DNA of 64,000 nucleotides, from positions 62,001-126,000 of the forward strand of contig JAEWYS010000004.1 in the NCBI GenBank assembly GCA_023458555.1. Reading direction: 5' to 3'. The notes below the pieces were generated by a model that was given only the letters and a program-made list of their open reading frames with translations, did no database searches and had not been told where the DNA came from. Positions within the stretch are counted from its first letter, which is position 1. Every line of letters starts with the position of its first letter. Of this stretch, positions 17,037 to 26,378 are shown piece by piece. The position numbers and the translations under genes are program-made. Source of the stretch: Bacteroidota bacterium. GTDB taxonomy: Bacteria; Bacteroidota; Bacteroidia; Cytophagales; Cytophagaceae.

Positions 17037-18905
17037 CTAATCTACAACAATTTTTAATAACTCGCCCACTGACACTGCAGAATCCGTTTTATTATTCCAG
17101 AGCATAATCTCCTCTACTGTTTTACCATAAAGTTTAGATATTCGATATAGTGTTTCTCCGGTCTGAACAATATGCTCAACCTGCTTTGCGGGTTCCGTTG
17201 TTTTCAGGGCTTCCGGAACTGCTTTCTTTCCGACGGTAATGATTTGTCCGGTTTTCAGGCCTCCGGAGAGATCATTCCAGCTTTTAAGCGAGTCTATAGC
17301 TACATTATACATTCTGGACAAACCATACAATGTTTCTCCCTGCTCTACCATATGCGTCACGGCAGCTTCGGCTACCGGCTCCGGCTTATTTTCAGCCGGC
17401 AATGACACTTTCTTAATTTCAACAGCCGGCTGGGTTTGAACGGCCGGTTTTACAGCTATCGGCTCCGTGCTTTTCTGCGACTGCTCCTTACTGCTTTCCA
17501 TTGGCTTTTTCTCGACTACAACAGTACTTTTTTCTTCCTGTGGCAAAGCTGGTCTGGTTTCTTTTTTAGGGATTGTCTGATAAACCGGCTTTTCTCCCTT
17601 CTTGAGCCTGCTTCTCAACAAAAGCACCCGGCCTGGTTTTACCTCTTCCCGGAGTGTCATCCGGTTATTTTTTCTGATAGCATTGGTCCGGACACCATAT
17701 TCCTGCGCTATAGCCCATATAGTTTCTCCCGGTTGAACCACATGCTCGGAAACAAGCGCTTTATTTCTCTTGGGCTGGATATAATAATACTTCCCCGGTT
17801 CCAGTCTGGATGTCTTGTTGAGCTCATTGTACAATCTCAGATTTTCCAGCGAAATGTTTGCTGCATTGGCAATCCGCTCAAAGCTGTCACTTTCTCTGGC
17901 CAGTACGGCCCTCAGCTTATTATGAATAGTAATAATAACAGCATCCGGCTTCAATATATCCTGTATCTCAGGGACCTGCTTTTTCTTTTTATTTTTTACA
18001 CCGGCCTGAGGTGCAGAATCAACAGTTCCTTGCTGCGAACTTCCCTGAGCCGAGGCTACCGGAGAAGAAGCACCAACCAATGCGACTACTCTCGCATAAT
18101 CATAGGCTGGTACAGGCAGAATAACCGAATACTCTTTATCGTTGGGCACCTTTCCTTTAAGCATCCATTTATTATGTGCCTCAATCCCCTCCAGCGATAA
18201 CGAAACTTCTGCGGCTATTTCTCCCGAAGACTTAAGCCCCGCTCCTTTATACTCCACCAGGTACATACTCTTGTCCGGGTTCTTTCCGACTTCATTCTCA
18301 TAGGCTATTTTATGAGCAAGAAACCGAATCACATACCAATGCATTTTATCCGTAATTTTCATAGAGGAAGCGCCGATATATCTGTCCTCAACCTCCTTGC
18401 GCACACCACCCAGACCCGTATTATACGACAACAGGGAGTAAATCCAGTTTTGCAATACTCCGTTATTACGCTTGAGATATCTTGCAGCTCCCCTCGAAGC
18501 CGATGCGATATTCATGCGTTCATCCACATGATGATCACACCGTAGACCGACCTCTTCTGCTGATTCTTTTTTAAACTGCCAGTATCCCACCGCATTGGAG
18601 GTCGATACGGCATCGGGAATCAGACTACTTTCCTGCAAGGCAAGGTATTTAAACTCATCAGGCAGTCCTTCTTCTTCAAATATTCGCTCTATTATAGGAA
18701 AATAAAGATCTGCCCGATCTACCTTCATCCGGAAATACTTTTCATTTCGTCTTATATTTTCAACCTCTGTCTGCAACGTTCTCTGAACATGATTGGTCAG
18801 CTCCAGCCTTAAACCTGCGAAGTAAATAACATCAGGAATCGAGACCGCCTGCCCCAGAACTGAATTACAGATCAGAATACATGCAAAAAAACACAGCTTT
18901 TTCAT
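17037..18905 (-). CDS. MltD-like lytic transglycosylase with C-terminal LysM domains
   Basis: Secreted peptidoglycan lytic transglycosylase of 622 aa. A signal peptide (residues 1-19, ending VLGQA) is followed by an SLT domain (about 65-220). The catalytic Glu92 is in ALQESSLIPDA and is followed by the AVGYWQFK and LLSYNTGLGGV motifs of family 1 enzymes. The C-terminal half carries LysM domains: one degenerate copy near 330-380 (SFERIANAANISLENLR) and three clear ones, each starting with a version of HxVxxGET (about 390-435, 520-565, 575-622). They are separated by a Pro/Lys/Glu-rich linker. The layout fits MltD of Gram-negative bacteria. It sits 1 bp after the O-methyltransferase gene, so it is probably co-transcribed with it and with the M16 gene upstream. 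Confidence 0.94.
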   Translation of the reverse strand: MKKLCFFACILICNSVLGQAVSIPDVIYFAGLRLELTNHVQRTLQTEVENIRRNEKYFRMKVDRADLYFPIIERIFEEEGLPDEFKYLALQESSLIPDAVSTSNAVGYWQFKKESAEEVGLRCDHHVDERMNIASASRGAARYLKRNNGVLQNWIYSLLSYNTGLGGVRKEVEDRYIGASSMKITDKMHWYVIRFLAHKIAYENEVGKNPDKSMYLVEYKGAGLKSSGEIAAEVSLSLEGIEAHNKWMLKGKVPNDKEYSVILPVPAYDYARVVALVGASSPVASAQGSSQQGTVDSAPQAGVKNKKKKQVPEIQDILKPDAVIITIHNKLRAVLARESDSFERIANAANISLENLRLYNELNKTSRLEPGKYYYIQPKRNKALVSEHVVQPGETIWAIAQEYGVRTNAIRKNNRMTLREEVKPGRVLLLRSRLKKGEKPVYQTIPKKETRPALPQEEKSTVVVEKKPMESSKEQSQKSTEPIAVKPAVQTQPAVEIKKVSLPAENKPEPVAEAAVTHMVEQGETLYGLSRMYNVAIDSLKSWNDLSGGLKTGQIITVGKKAVPEALKTTEPAKQVEHIVQTGETLYRISKLYGKTVEEIMLWNNKTDSAVSVGELLKIVVD

Positions 18906-18906
18906 T

Positions 18907-19545
18907 TTATTTCTTTCGTATTAGCTGAATTCCATCCCTGACCGGGAGAATCACTTTATCAACACGCGTATCCTCTGCAACCGTTTTGTTGAAGTCCAGA
19001 ATAGCCTGGGTATCTTTCTTTATACTGCCCTGCTCTACTACTTTGCCACTCCATAAAACATTATCTGCCAGGATAAATCCTCCGGACCGGAGCTTGGGCA
19101 ATACCAGATTATAATAATTCAGATAGTTTATCTTATCTGCATCAATAAAAACCAGATCAAACTCGATGTCCATGGCAGGTATTATTTCCATAGCATCTCC
19201 GATATACTGTCTGATTTTATCAGACATTCCTGCTTTACCGATAAAGTCACTTACCTGCTCCTCCAGCTCTTCATTAATATCAATGGTATGAACCAGTCCG
19301 CCCGCCTGAAGACCTTCTGCAAAGCATATAGCTGAATAACCGGTAAATGTACCGATTTCCAATACGTTTTTGGGTGAAATCATATGAGAAAGAAGACTGA
19401 GCAGCCTTCCCTGCACATGACCTGAAAGCATCCTGGGCATAAGCACTTTCAGGTTGGTTTCCCGATCAAGTTCTTTCAGTACATGAGGCTCTTCCGAACA
19501 ATGATTCTTTATATATTCTTCGATTTCAGGATTTACAATAGACAT
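18907..19545 (-). CDS. Class I O-methyltransferase (COMT/CCoAOMT-like)
   Basis: SAM-dependent O-methyltransferase of 212 aa. The SAM-binding motif I is LEIGTFTGYSA, with the acidic partner DINEELEEQ, and the metal/SAM pocket signature is FDLVFIDADKINYLNYY. This matches the metal-dependent catechol/caffeoyl-CoA O-methyltransferase family. The in vivo substrate is not evident. The gene is embedded in a tight minus-strand run: 3 bp after the M16 gene and 1 bp before the MltD-like gene. The conserved coupling suggests co-expression rather than a shared pathway that I can name. Confidence 0.92.
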   Translation of the reverse strand: MSIVNPEIEEYIKNHCSEEPHVLKELDRETNLKVLMPRMLSGHVQGRLLSLLSHMISPKNVLEIGTFTGYSAICFAEGLQAGGLVHTIDINEELEEQVSDFIGKAGMSDKIRQYIGDAMEIIPAMDIEFDLVFIDADKINYLNYYNLVLPKLRSGGFILADNVLWSGKVVEQGSIKKDTQAILDFNKTVAEDTRVDKVILPVRDGIQLIRKK

Positions 19546-19548
19546 AAT

Positions 19549-20781
19549 TTACTCCGGAATATATGTTAATACAGACAGTTTGTCCTGATCAAACATTTCA
19601 TTGGCAATTTCAAGCAGCTCAGCTGAACGTACGTTTTCGATTAATCTGAATATATCAGACAAGCTGTCCACCTGACCAAGATCAAGAAGACTTTTTCCCA
19701 TCATTTGCATAAAGCTGATATTACTTTCTTCTGCCATAGCCAGCTGCCCCATTAACTGTTGCTTGCAGGTATGCAGCTGTCCGACTCCGAGAGGAACAGT
19801 CCTTAGCTTCTTCAGCTCTTTATGCACCAGATCAATGCTCTTATTCAGCTGCTTCTTTTCTGTAGCAAAATAGACAGAGAACAAACCGGTATCTGTAAAT
19901 GAAGTATGATTGGCTTCAATTGTATATACAAAACCATATTTTTCCCGCAATGCCAGATTCAGACGGGAATTCATTCCGGGTCCGCCCAGCAGATTGACCA
20001 GCATAAAAAACCTTAGCCTGTTCTCATTACTCAGCGAATAAGAAGGACAGCCGATCATGCAATGGCTCTGCAAAATGTTTTTATGTCTGGTTATTTCGAA
20101 TCTGGAGTATCCTTTAAAGGGCTGACGGATTCTCCCGGATTTTTTGGCAGGCAAATGAGCAAGGTATTTCTCCGCAAGCTTAAAAACCTTTGCTGCGGGA
20201 ATATTTCCGATTGAGTTAAATATCAATCGTTCGTAATCAACATTCTCCGATATAAAGCGCAGGAAATCTTCCCTTCCGACCCGTTTTACAATTGCCGCAT
20301 CTCCCAAGATATTATATCCAAGAGGATGATCAGCAAACACATGTTCTTCAAATTCATCCTGTATGGCATCTTCCGGCGAGTCAAGATACATGGACATTTC
20401 TTCCAGAATAACTGACTTTTCCCGCTCAATCTCTTTTTCCGGAAATACAGATTCAAACGTAATATCATACAGCAGCTCGAAAGCTTTTTCAAAATGCCTG
20501 TCCAGTATGGAAGCATAAAAGCATATCTTTTCCTTGGTTGTATAGGCATTCAACTCCCCGCCGACCACTTCAAGTCTGTTGATGATATGAATAGGCTTGC
20601 GCTTACGGGTACCCTTAAAAGCCATATGTTCCCAGAAATGCGCCAGTCCCTGCTGATCGGGCTTTTCATCTCTGGTACCTATATCCAGGGTAAAACCGCA
20701 GTGTGCGATCTTTGTATTAAAAACCTCTTTATGAGCAATCCTGATCCCGTTGGGCAGGGTATATAACTGATACTCTTCCAT
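19549..20781 (-). CDS. M16-family metallopeptidase (single, processing-peptidase type)
   Basis: Zinc peptidase of 410 aa, the length of the single-unit M16B (PqqL/YmxG/mitochondrial-processing-peptidase-like) subfamily. The inverted zinc motif is HFWEH (48-52), with the downstream ligand in the EKSVILEEM segment. The second domain carries the GGPGMNSRLNLALREKYGFVYTI stretch typical of M16. There is no signal peptide, so it probably acts in the cytoplasm. It heads a four-gene minus-strand run with an O-methyltransferase, an MltD-like transglycosylase and a giant kinase. A TACTTTTG box lies 9 bp before the ATG. Confidence 0.93.
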   Translation of the reverse strand: MEEYQLYTLPNGIRIAHKEVFNTKIAHCGFTLDIGTRDEKPDQQGLAHFWEHMAFKGTRKRKPIHIINRLEVVGGELNAYTTKEKICFYASILDRHFEKAFELLYDITFESVFPEKEIEREKSVILEEMSMYLDSPEDAIQDEFEEHVFADHPLGYNILGDAAIVKRVGREDFLRFISENVDYERLIFNSIGNIPAAKVFKLAEKYLAHLPAKKSGRIRQPFKGYSRFEITRHKNILQSHCMIGCPSYSLSNENRLRFFMLVNLLGGPGMNSRLNLALREKYGFVYTIEANHTSFTDTGLFSVYFATEKKQLNKSIDLVHKELKKLRTVPLGVGQLHTCKQQLMGQLAMAEESNISFMQMMGKSLLDLGQVDSLSDIFRLIENVRSAELLEIANEMFDQDKLSVLTYIPE

Positions 20782-20790
20782 GAATTAGGA

Positions 20791-20798
20791 CAAAAGTA
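20791..20798 (-). promoter_or_regulatory. -7 box TACTTTTG upstream of the M16/O-methyltransferase/MltD run
   Basis: The plus strand reads CAAAAGTA at 20791-20798, the complement of TAnnTTTG. It ends 9 bp before the ATG at 20781, implying a leader of only a few bases. No partner -33 box at ideal distance was recognised. Confidence 0.45.
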
Positions 20799-20891
20799 AT
20801 CAAAGAATCTCAAAGTATCAGCTATACTGCACAATTCAAATACAACCATCTGTTTATCTGCCCCCTAAAGAAGGTCTGAGTATCCGGCCGG

Positions 20892-22445
20892 TTAATCTTC
20901 CCAGATGACTTCAATAGTGCGTAATCCGACACTAACGGTCGTGGCTTTCTCACCCGGCTGTCTTTCAATAGTTAATTTTCGCTTGCGAATAGGCTGTACA
21001 TCCTGTTTCACCACATTGCGCAGATCTCTTTTATGAAAAATAACTGCTTTATCTTTCTTTGTCGCCTCCCGAAAAACCAGTTCTACCTTATTTTTATCAG
21101 TCACGATCTGACTATTTCCGAATGTTGCGTTACTATCTGCCAGAAGCGCCAGCGCTCTGTCTGCCTGCGGCACTCCATAGCCTATATAATTATTCCCGTA
21201 GGGATATAAATGAGCGCTTTTTTCCATTATTGACATTACCTGCTTATTAGTAAGTGTTGGGTCTTTTTGAAGCAGACAGGCAACAAAACCAGTTACCGCA
21301 GGAGCTGAAAAAGATGTCCCGTTCGGAGAGAAAGCAGACACATTGGGTTTCAGATATGGCAGAAAATCCGGACCGATACTGCTATACCATATTCTTGTCA
21401 TATAATCGGAAGCAGTCGCTCCAATTGACAAAACTCCCTTCGCATCAGCAGGAGCTGAAATAATTCTCCAATTGGCATTCCCGCCTTCATTACCGGCAGA
21501 CACCACCATAAACATTCCTTTTTCGTCCACCGCCATCTGCGCTGCCCGGGTTATACGCGCAGTCTGTCCGTTCATTTCCTCTTTTTTATAATTCTCTTCC
21601 GGATTATCCATATTCTGGGCATAACCCAGCGACGTATTTACAAGCCGTACACCCAGGCTATCCATCCACTCCATTGCCATAATCCAGTGATCCTCCTCTG
21701 CTCTGTGCTCTTTTTCTCCGTTTTCTGTTCTTGCCAGATAAAAAAGAGCATTTACCCCCAGACCGGATTGAAAATGTTCCGAATCATTATAACCAGCCAG
21801 ATAGTCAAGTACCCTCTGTCCATGTCCATCAGATGTGGTTACCATTGTTTCTATGAGATCTGCACGGTCAGGGGTCACAAAATCTTTCTGGGCACGAATC
21901 CTGTCGTCTTGAAATAAGTGCTTCAGTCCAGGCTCATTATGCGCATTGAAAAATCCTGCATCAATTACTCCGACAGTAACATTGACTCCCGATAAACCAG
22001 CCTTTATAAAGGCTGATGCATTCATTTGCTCAATTGTACGGCTATACTTTTTTGTATTAAGCTCCGTATTAACTGAAGCGATCTGAAACGATGAAGAAAT
22101 CCGCTCAAGTCGGTCAACAAAACCTAAAGCCGCCACTTTGTCGACCTCTTCCTGACTCAATACAGCGCTCACTGCATTAAACCACTTGGAGCATACCTGC
22201 GATTCTATCTCCATTTTCCGAAGACTATCCACATAGACCTTGCGAACCGGAATATCCGAATATTGGTATAAGGGAATATGCTGGTTAATTCGGTTCCGGA
22301 TTGTCCGTTTACTCAGATTTTCCTCGTAACGGTAATTCTCCATATCTTTATCTGTGAAAACGATCCAGTATTTGCCCTGTGCAAAAACACTCTTTGCTGC
22401 AAACAAAACAGAGAGGATAATGATCTTTCTTATATATTTATTCAT
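20892..22445 (-). CDS. Secreted subtilisin-like serine protease (S8)
   Basis: Exported S8 peptidase, 517 aa from the ATG at 22445, which directly gives a signal peptide (KIIILSVLFAAKSVFAQ). An in-frame GTG at 22463 would only add six residues before it. The catalytic triad is Asp162 (VGVIDAGFF), His208 (TSDGHGQRV) and Ser378 (NGTSFSAPAVTGF); the oxyanion Asn319 is in SAGNEGG. The prodomain-like region covers about 25-140. The last 80 residues form a beta-rich tail after the peptidase domain, but it does not look like a T9SS C-terminal domain. The start codon lies 29 bp from the start of the divergent aminopeptidase P gene. The substrate is unknown. Confidence 0.93.
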   Translation of the reverse strand: MNKYIRKIIILSVLFAAKSVFAQGKYWIVFTDKDMENYRYEENLSKRTIRNRINQHIPLYQYSDIPVRKVYVDSLRKMEIESQVCSKWFNAVSAVLSQEEVDKVAALGFVDRLERISSSFQIASVNTELNTKKYSRTIEQMNASAFIKAGLSGVNVTVGVIDAGFFNAHNEPGLKHLFQDDRIRAQKDFVTPDRADLIETMVTTSDGHGQRVLDYLAGYNDSEHFQSGLGVNALFYLARTENGEKEHRAEEDHWIMAMEWMDSLGVRLVNTSLGYAQNMDNPEENYKKEEMNGQTARITRAAQMAVDEKGMFMVVSAGNEGGNANWRIISAPADAKGVLSIGATASDYMTRIWYSSIGPDFLPYLKPNVSAFSPNGTSFSAPAVTGFVACLLQKDPTLTNKQVMSIMEKSAHLYPYGNNYIGYGVPQADRALALLADSNATFGNSQIVTDKNKVELVFREATKKDKAVIFHKRDLRNVVKQDVQPIRKRKLTIERQPGEKATTVSVGLRTIEVIWED

Positions 22446-22474
22446 GATACGTTTATAAATCACGATACTTCAAA

Positions 22475-23770
22475 ATGAGATACTCTAAAATCGACAATCA
22501 GCTGTTTATAAACAACAGAAAAAAGTTCAATGCATTGCTTAAGCCTCTGTCTGTTGCCATTTTTAATTCCAATGATATTTTTCCCACCAATGCTGACGGT
22601 GTAATGCCTTTCAGACAAAATAACGATTTATTCTATCTGTCCGGTATCGATCAGGAAGAAAGCATTTTGATGCTTTTCCCGGATCATCCCGATCCCAAAT
22701 ACCGGGAAGTTTTGTTCATTACCGAAACAAACGAGCATATTGCCGTCTGGGAAGGACAAAAGCTCGGCAAAAATGAGGCCAGAGACATTTCCGGAATCCC
22801 TACAATATTCTGGACCAGTGAATTTGAAAATATTCTTGTGACCGTCATTTATGATGCCCAACATATATACCTGAATTCTAATGAACATGTTCGGTCAGGA
22901 AATAAAGTGGAAACAAAAGATGAACGCTTTCTTAAGTGGTGCAAGGATAAATTTCCGCTCCATCATTATGAAAGAGCTGCTCCGCATCTGCACTTTCTGA
23001 GAGCTGTAAAAGAAGAAACAGAGATCAGGCAGATTCAGAAAGCCTGCGCTATTACAGAAAAAGCGTTCCGGCGTATTCTGACATTTACTCAGCCCGGTGT
23101 AAAAGAATATGAAATTGAGGCAGAGCTTTGGCATGAGTTTATACGTAATGGCTCCAGAGGACCAGCCTATCAGTCAATAATCGCCTCAGGAGCCAGTTCC
23201 TGTGTGCTTCACTACATAAACAATGACCGGATTTGTCAGTCCGGAGATCTGCTGCTGCTCGATATCGGAGCTGAATATGCCAATTATAATGCAGATTTGT
23301 CAAGGACTATCCCTGTCAATGGTCGTTTTTCAGAGCGGCAAAAAGATGTATACAACGCCGTTTTAAGGGTTTTCAAAGCCAGCAAAGAAATGCTTGTTGT
23401 CGGAAACACCCTCGCAGAGTTAAACAGGGAAGTCGGAGTGCTAATGGAAAAAGAGCTACAGAGCCTTGGCCTTCTAAAAAAAGAGGATATAAGTAAACAA
23501 AATCCTCTGGTTCCTGCCTACAAAAAATACTTTATGCACGGAGTATCCCACTTTTTGGGACTGGATGTTCATGATGTCGGTGACCGGAGCCGTCTCTTTG
23601 AGTCAGGGATGGTTTTTACCTGTGAACCAGGTATATACATTCGCGAAGAAGGACTGGGTATCCGCATAGAAAATGATATTCTTATTACCGGTTCCGGACC
23701 GGTAGATCTGATGGAAAGTATTCCGATCGAAGCAAGCGACATTGAAGACCTTATGCATAGTAAAAACTAA
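22475..23770 (+). CDS. pepP: Xaa-Pro aminopeptidase (aminopeptidase P, M24)
   Basis: Cytoplasmic metallopeptidase that removes an N-terminal residue next to proline. The 431-aa length is typical of PepP. An N-terminal creatinase-like domain (to about 165) precedes the pita-bread catalytic domain. The metal ligands can be read in LLLLDIGAEYANYNADLSR (two Asp), GVSHFLGLDVHDVG (His), FTCEPGIYI (Glu) and IRIENDILIT (Glu). The ATG at 22475 gives the expected N-terminus. It is divergent from the S8 protease gene with 29 bp between start codons, so the two promoters must lie partly inside the neighbouring genes. Confidence 0.95.
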   Translation: MRYSKIDNQLFINNRKKFNALLKPLSVAIFNSNDIFPTNADGVMPFRQNNDLFYLSGIDQEESILMLFPDHPDPKYREVLFITETNEHIAVWEGQKLGKNEARDISGIPTIFWTSEFENILVTVIYDAQHIYLNSNEHVRSGNKVETKDERFLKWCKDKFPLHHYERAAPHLHFLRAVKEETEIRQIQKACAITEKAFRRILTFTQPGVKEYEIEAELWHEFIRNGSRGPAYQSIIASGASSCVLHYINNDRICQSGDLLLLDIGAEYANYNADLSRTIPVNGRFSERQKDVYNAVLRVFKASKEMLVVGNTLAELNREVGVLMEKELQSLGLLKKEDISKQNPLVPAYKKYFMHGVSHFLGLDVHDVGDRSRLFESGMVFTCEPGIYIREEGLGIRIENDILITGSGPVDLMESIPIEASDIEDLMHSKN

Positions 23771-23921
23771 AAATACCCATTCAGTCATTGCAGCAGCAAG
23801 ATTTCTGAAACCAGGACTTATCTGACTGGCTTACCAAATGATATAAAAAAATGGCCTGGTTTATTGACCCGGACTTTTAATATTTTAATTTATTCTGGAA
23901 ACCTGTATCGGTTCAAGTACG

Positions 23922-23929
23922 TATATTTG
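23922..23929 (+). promoter_or_regulatory. -7 box TATATTTG before the TPR-LRR gene
   Basis: TATATTTG matches TAnnTTTG and lies 30 bp before the ATG at 23960, a normal leader length. The -33 element is not obvious. Confidence 0.5.
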
Positions 23930-23959
23930 TACCGGCTAACTTAGCAAAAGGAAAAAGGT

Positions 23960-24832
23960 ATGTCAAACAGTTTTAAATCAATACTCGCCGGGCTGTTTTT
24001 TATTTGTTCCGCATTTAATCTGCCCGATGCAAAAACATATTACAATACTGGTGTTCAAAACCTTAACAACAGAGAGTATATTCAGGCCATCGGGGCTTTT
24101 ACAAATGCCATTAGCCTAAATCCTGACTATGCAGACGCATATTTTTACAGAGCCTATGCCAAAGATCTGCTTGGTAAGAAAATGGGATTTGCGACTACTG
24201 AACTTTGTTCTGATCTTACAATTGCTCTCAGACTCGGCAAGCTGGAAGCAGCAGATAAGCTGGAAAAATCGTGTATGGGCGAATGCTTTAACATGGTTAC
24301 CGCTTTTGAAGATCCTGAAGTTGTTTATTGTGCCGATTTTAGCAGCCAGCAGCTAAAAGACCTTCCACCGGCTACGGATAATCTAAAATATCTTACCAAG
24401 CTTAATTTCAATGATAATATTCTTGGTACGGTGACTCCCCGGCTTTCGTCTATCCAAACACTCGTATCGCTGGACCTTTCCGGCAATAATATCAGCACTG
24501 TACCCGGCAACATCGGCAATCTTACTCATTTGAGAGAATTATTTCTTAACAAGAACGCAATATCAACCCTTCCGCTTGAATTCGGCAAGCTTTCTCATCT
24601 AAAAGTACTCACATTCAGACAAAATAAGCTCACAGAGCTGCCGAAATCAATTGCCCAGCTGCACAACCTGGAAAATATTGACCTGGCATTTAATCAGCTT
24701 ACTACACTGCCTCTGGAAATTGCCAATCTTAAAAAACTTAAAACCCTTACACTGGTTGGAAACGAAATTCCGGTAAAAGAACAACAGCGCATTAAAGCGC
24801 TGCTGCCAAATACTGAAATATTTTTCGAATAA
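23960..24832 (+). CDS. TPR plus leucine-rich-repeat protein, probably exported
   Basis: 290-aa protein with a hydrophobic N-terminus (SILAGLFFICSAFNLPDA) that can act as a signal peptide. Residues about 25-110 form TPR-like helical repeats (AKTYYNTGVQNLNNREYIQA, then ISLNPDYADAYFYRAYAK). Residues about 120-290 are a run of leucine-rich repeats of the short bacterial type (LxxLxLxxNxIxxLPxxIxxL; for example LVSLDLSGNNISTVPGNIGN). These domains mediate protein contacts, so it is likely a scaffold, but no partner can be named. A GGAAAAAGG stretch lies just before the ATG. It is followed by a bidirectional terminator shared with the convergent M23 gene. Confidence 0.85.
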   Translation: MSNSFKSILAGLFFICSAFNLPDAKTYYNTGVQNLNNREYIQAIGAFTNAISLNPDYADAYFYRAYAKDLLGKKMGFATTELCSDLTIALRLGKLEAADKLEKSCMGECFNMVTAFEDPEVVYCADFSSQQLKDLPPATDNLKYLTKLNFNDNILGTVTPRLSSIQTLVSLDLSGNNISTVPGNIGNLTHLRELFLNKNAISTLPLEFGKLSHLKVLTFRQNKLTELPKSIAQLHNLENIDLAFNQLTTLPLEIANLKKLKTLTLVGNEIPVKEQQRIKALLPNTEIFFE

Positions 24833-24860
24833 ATATACCTGTGCTTGCAATACGGCTATA

Positions 24861-24895
24861 AAAAACGGGAGCGAGTCATCTTCACTCCCGTTTTT
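24861..24895. terminator. Bidirectional terminator between the LRR and M23 genes
   Basis: AAAAACGGGAG and CTCCCGTTTTT (24861-24871 and 24885-24895) pair perfectly around a 13-nt loop, flanked by A and T runs that serve both strands. The two genes converge here. Confidence 0.88.
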
Positions 24896-24898
24896 ATA

Positions 24899-26200
24899 TT
24901 ATGGCTGAAGTACAAACTCCTCCATAGTTTTCTTTCCTTCATCCGGCTCTATAGCGCCAAGCTCAGCCATATAATAGTCTTTCACTTTGTTAAATGCCTC
25001 TCTGTTGACAGCCTTTATCGGATCTGTCTGAACAACATTCACCGAACGGGGATCCACCTGTTTTCCGTTTTTCCAGAACCGATAGCAGACATGCGGTCCG
25101 GTTGCAAGCCCGGTGCTTCCTACATATCCAATCACCTGCCCTTGTGCAACACTGGCTCCTTTCTTAATTCCTTTTGCAAATTTACTCATGTGCAGATATT
25201 GAGTAGAGTAGGTGTTATTATGCTTTATCTTTACATAGTTACCGTTGAACTGCGAATACCTTGCCTCCACAACTTTTCCTGAACCTACTGCCAGAATAGG
25301 CGTGCCTGTAGGAGCGGCATAATCTGTACCAAGATGCGCTTTATTTCTTTTTAATACAGGATGGAACCGGTTTTTCGAGAAATGAGACGTTATTCTGAAA
25401 AATTTTAAAGGGGCCTTCAAAAACGCACCGATCACATTCTTGCCTTCTTCATTAAAGAATTTGGATTTCCCGTCTTCTTCAAAGCTTATGGCATAATAAG
25501 GCTTTCCCTGTTGTTCGAAAGATGCAGCAAGAATCTTCCCGGTTTTCATCGGGGCTCCGTTGACTGAAATTTCTTCGTATATAATTTTGAAATTGTCTCC
25601 TTCAAATAACCTGAAAAAATCTACCTGCCAGGCAAAAAGCTGGGACATCCGCACAGCCAGGTCACTGGGTGTATCCTGTTGTTTCAATGTTTCATACAGA
25701 CTTCCCCGGATTAACCCACCAATTTTTCTCACCGTTGTATCAACCGGAATATCATCTTTAAAAACCTCAATACCTTCTGTCAGCTTTACCACGATATGGT
25801 CCATAGGACTTGCTTCGTACACAAAACACTGTAACGTTTTTAAAGAATCCCTACTTGTAAAAACCGTATATTTTTTTCCGCTATGAATATTTGCCAGATT
25901 GTATACCGGGAGTGAGGCTTTACAAATCTCACTTACCTGCAAGGGGCCGACATTAAACGCTCCCAAAATGGTAGCAAGGGTCTGGTTCTTTTGAATTCTG
26001 AATTCTTCAATTTCTATAGAATCAACATTAATTCCATACTTTAGCAAGACGGGTTCTTCAATACATTCTTCCTCCTGAAGCAGCTCGCTGTCCGCAACTC
26101 CGGTTATCAGATCTGATTTATTATATAAAAACCAATATGCCGTACTACCGGCAGTGATACACAATAAAAAAACTGTGATTGCAGCAATTCTTTTTCTCAT
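24899..26200 (-). CDS. M23-family peptidoglycan endopeptidase, membrane-anchored
   Basis: LytM/M23 zinc endopeptidase of 433 aa that should cut peptide cross-links in peptidoglycan. An N-terminal hydrophobic helix (IAAITVFLLCITAGSTAYWF) acts as membrane anchor or signal. Residues about 50-255 hold a degenerate OapA/LysM-like region (QKNQTLATILGAF). The catalytic domain follows with zinc ligands His289 and Asp293 (HLGTDYAAPTGTP) and catalytic His337 (YLHMSKF) and His370 (GPHVCYRFW); all are intact, so it should be active. It converges on the TPR-LRR gene and is divergent from a small membrane-protein gene. An imperfect inverted repeat lies in the upstream intergenic region. Confidence 0.93.
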   Translation of the reverse strand: MRKRIAAITVFLLCITAGSTAYWFLYNKSDLITGVADSELLQEEECIEEPVLLKYGINVDSIEIEEFRIQKNQTLATILGAFNVGPLQVSEICKASLPVYNLANIHSGKKYTVFTSRDSLKTLQCFVYEASPMDHIVVKLTEGIEVFKDDIPVDTTVRKIGGLIRGSLYETLKQQDTPSDLAVRMSQLFAWQVDFFRLFEGDNFKIIYEEISVNGAPMKTGKILAASFEQQGKPYYAISFEEDGKSKFFNEEGKNVIGAFLKAPLKFFRITSHFSKNRFHPVLKRNKAHLGTDYAAPTGTPILAVGSGKVVEARYSQFNGNYVKIKHNNTYSTQYLHMSKFAKGIKKGASVAQGQVIGYVGSTGLATGPHVCYRFWKNGKQVDPRSVNVVQTDPIKAVNREAFNKVKDYYMAELGAIEPDEGKKTMEEFVLQP

Positions 26201-26207
26201 CCAGGCA

Positions 26208-26285
26208 GATTTAGATTTATCTCAGAAAACTTTTAACGAAACGCATTTTTTGCAAAAAAAATTCATTTTAGATAAGATCCAAATC
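26208..26285. repeat. Imperfect inverted repeat in the M23/small-protein divergent intergenic region
   Basis: GATTTAGATTTATCT (26208-26222) is matched by AGATAAGATCCAAATC (26270-26285), with one mismatch and one insertion, around 47 bp of AT-rich sequence. That middle stretch contains the palindrome TTTTTTGCAAAAAA (26246-26259). It could be an operator for either divergent gene. Confidence 0.35.
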
Positions 26286-26378
26286 TAATATCCTTTCGTT
26301 CCTGTTGATTTTAAGCTAAAAGCTTTGTATTTTATAGCCAATTAAATGTTCCCAGTTACACCTTTAACCAGAAAAGTT

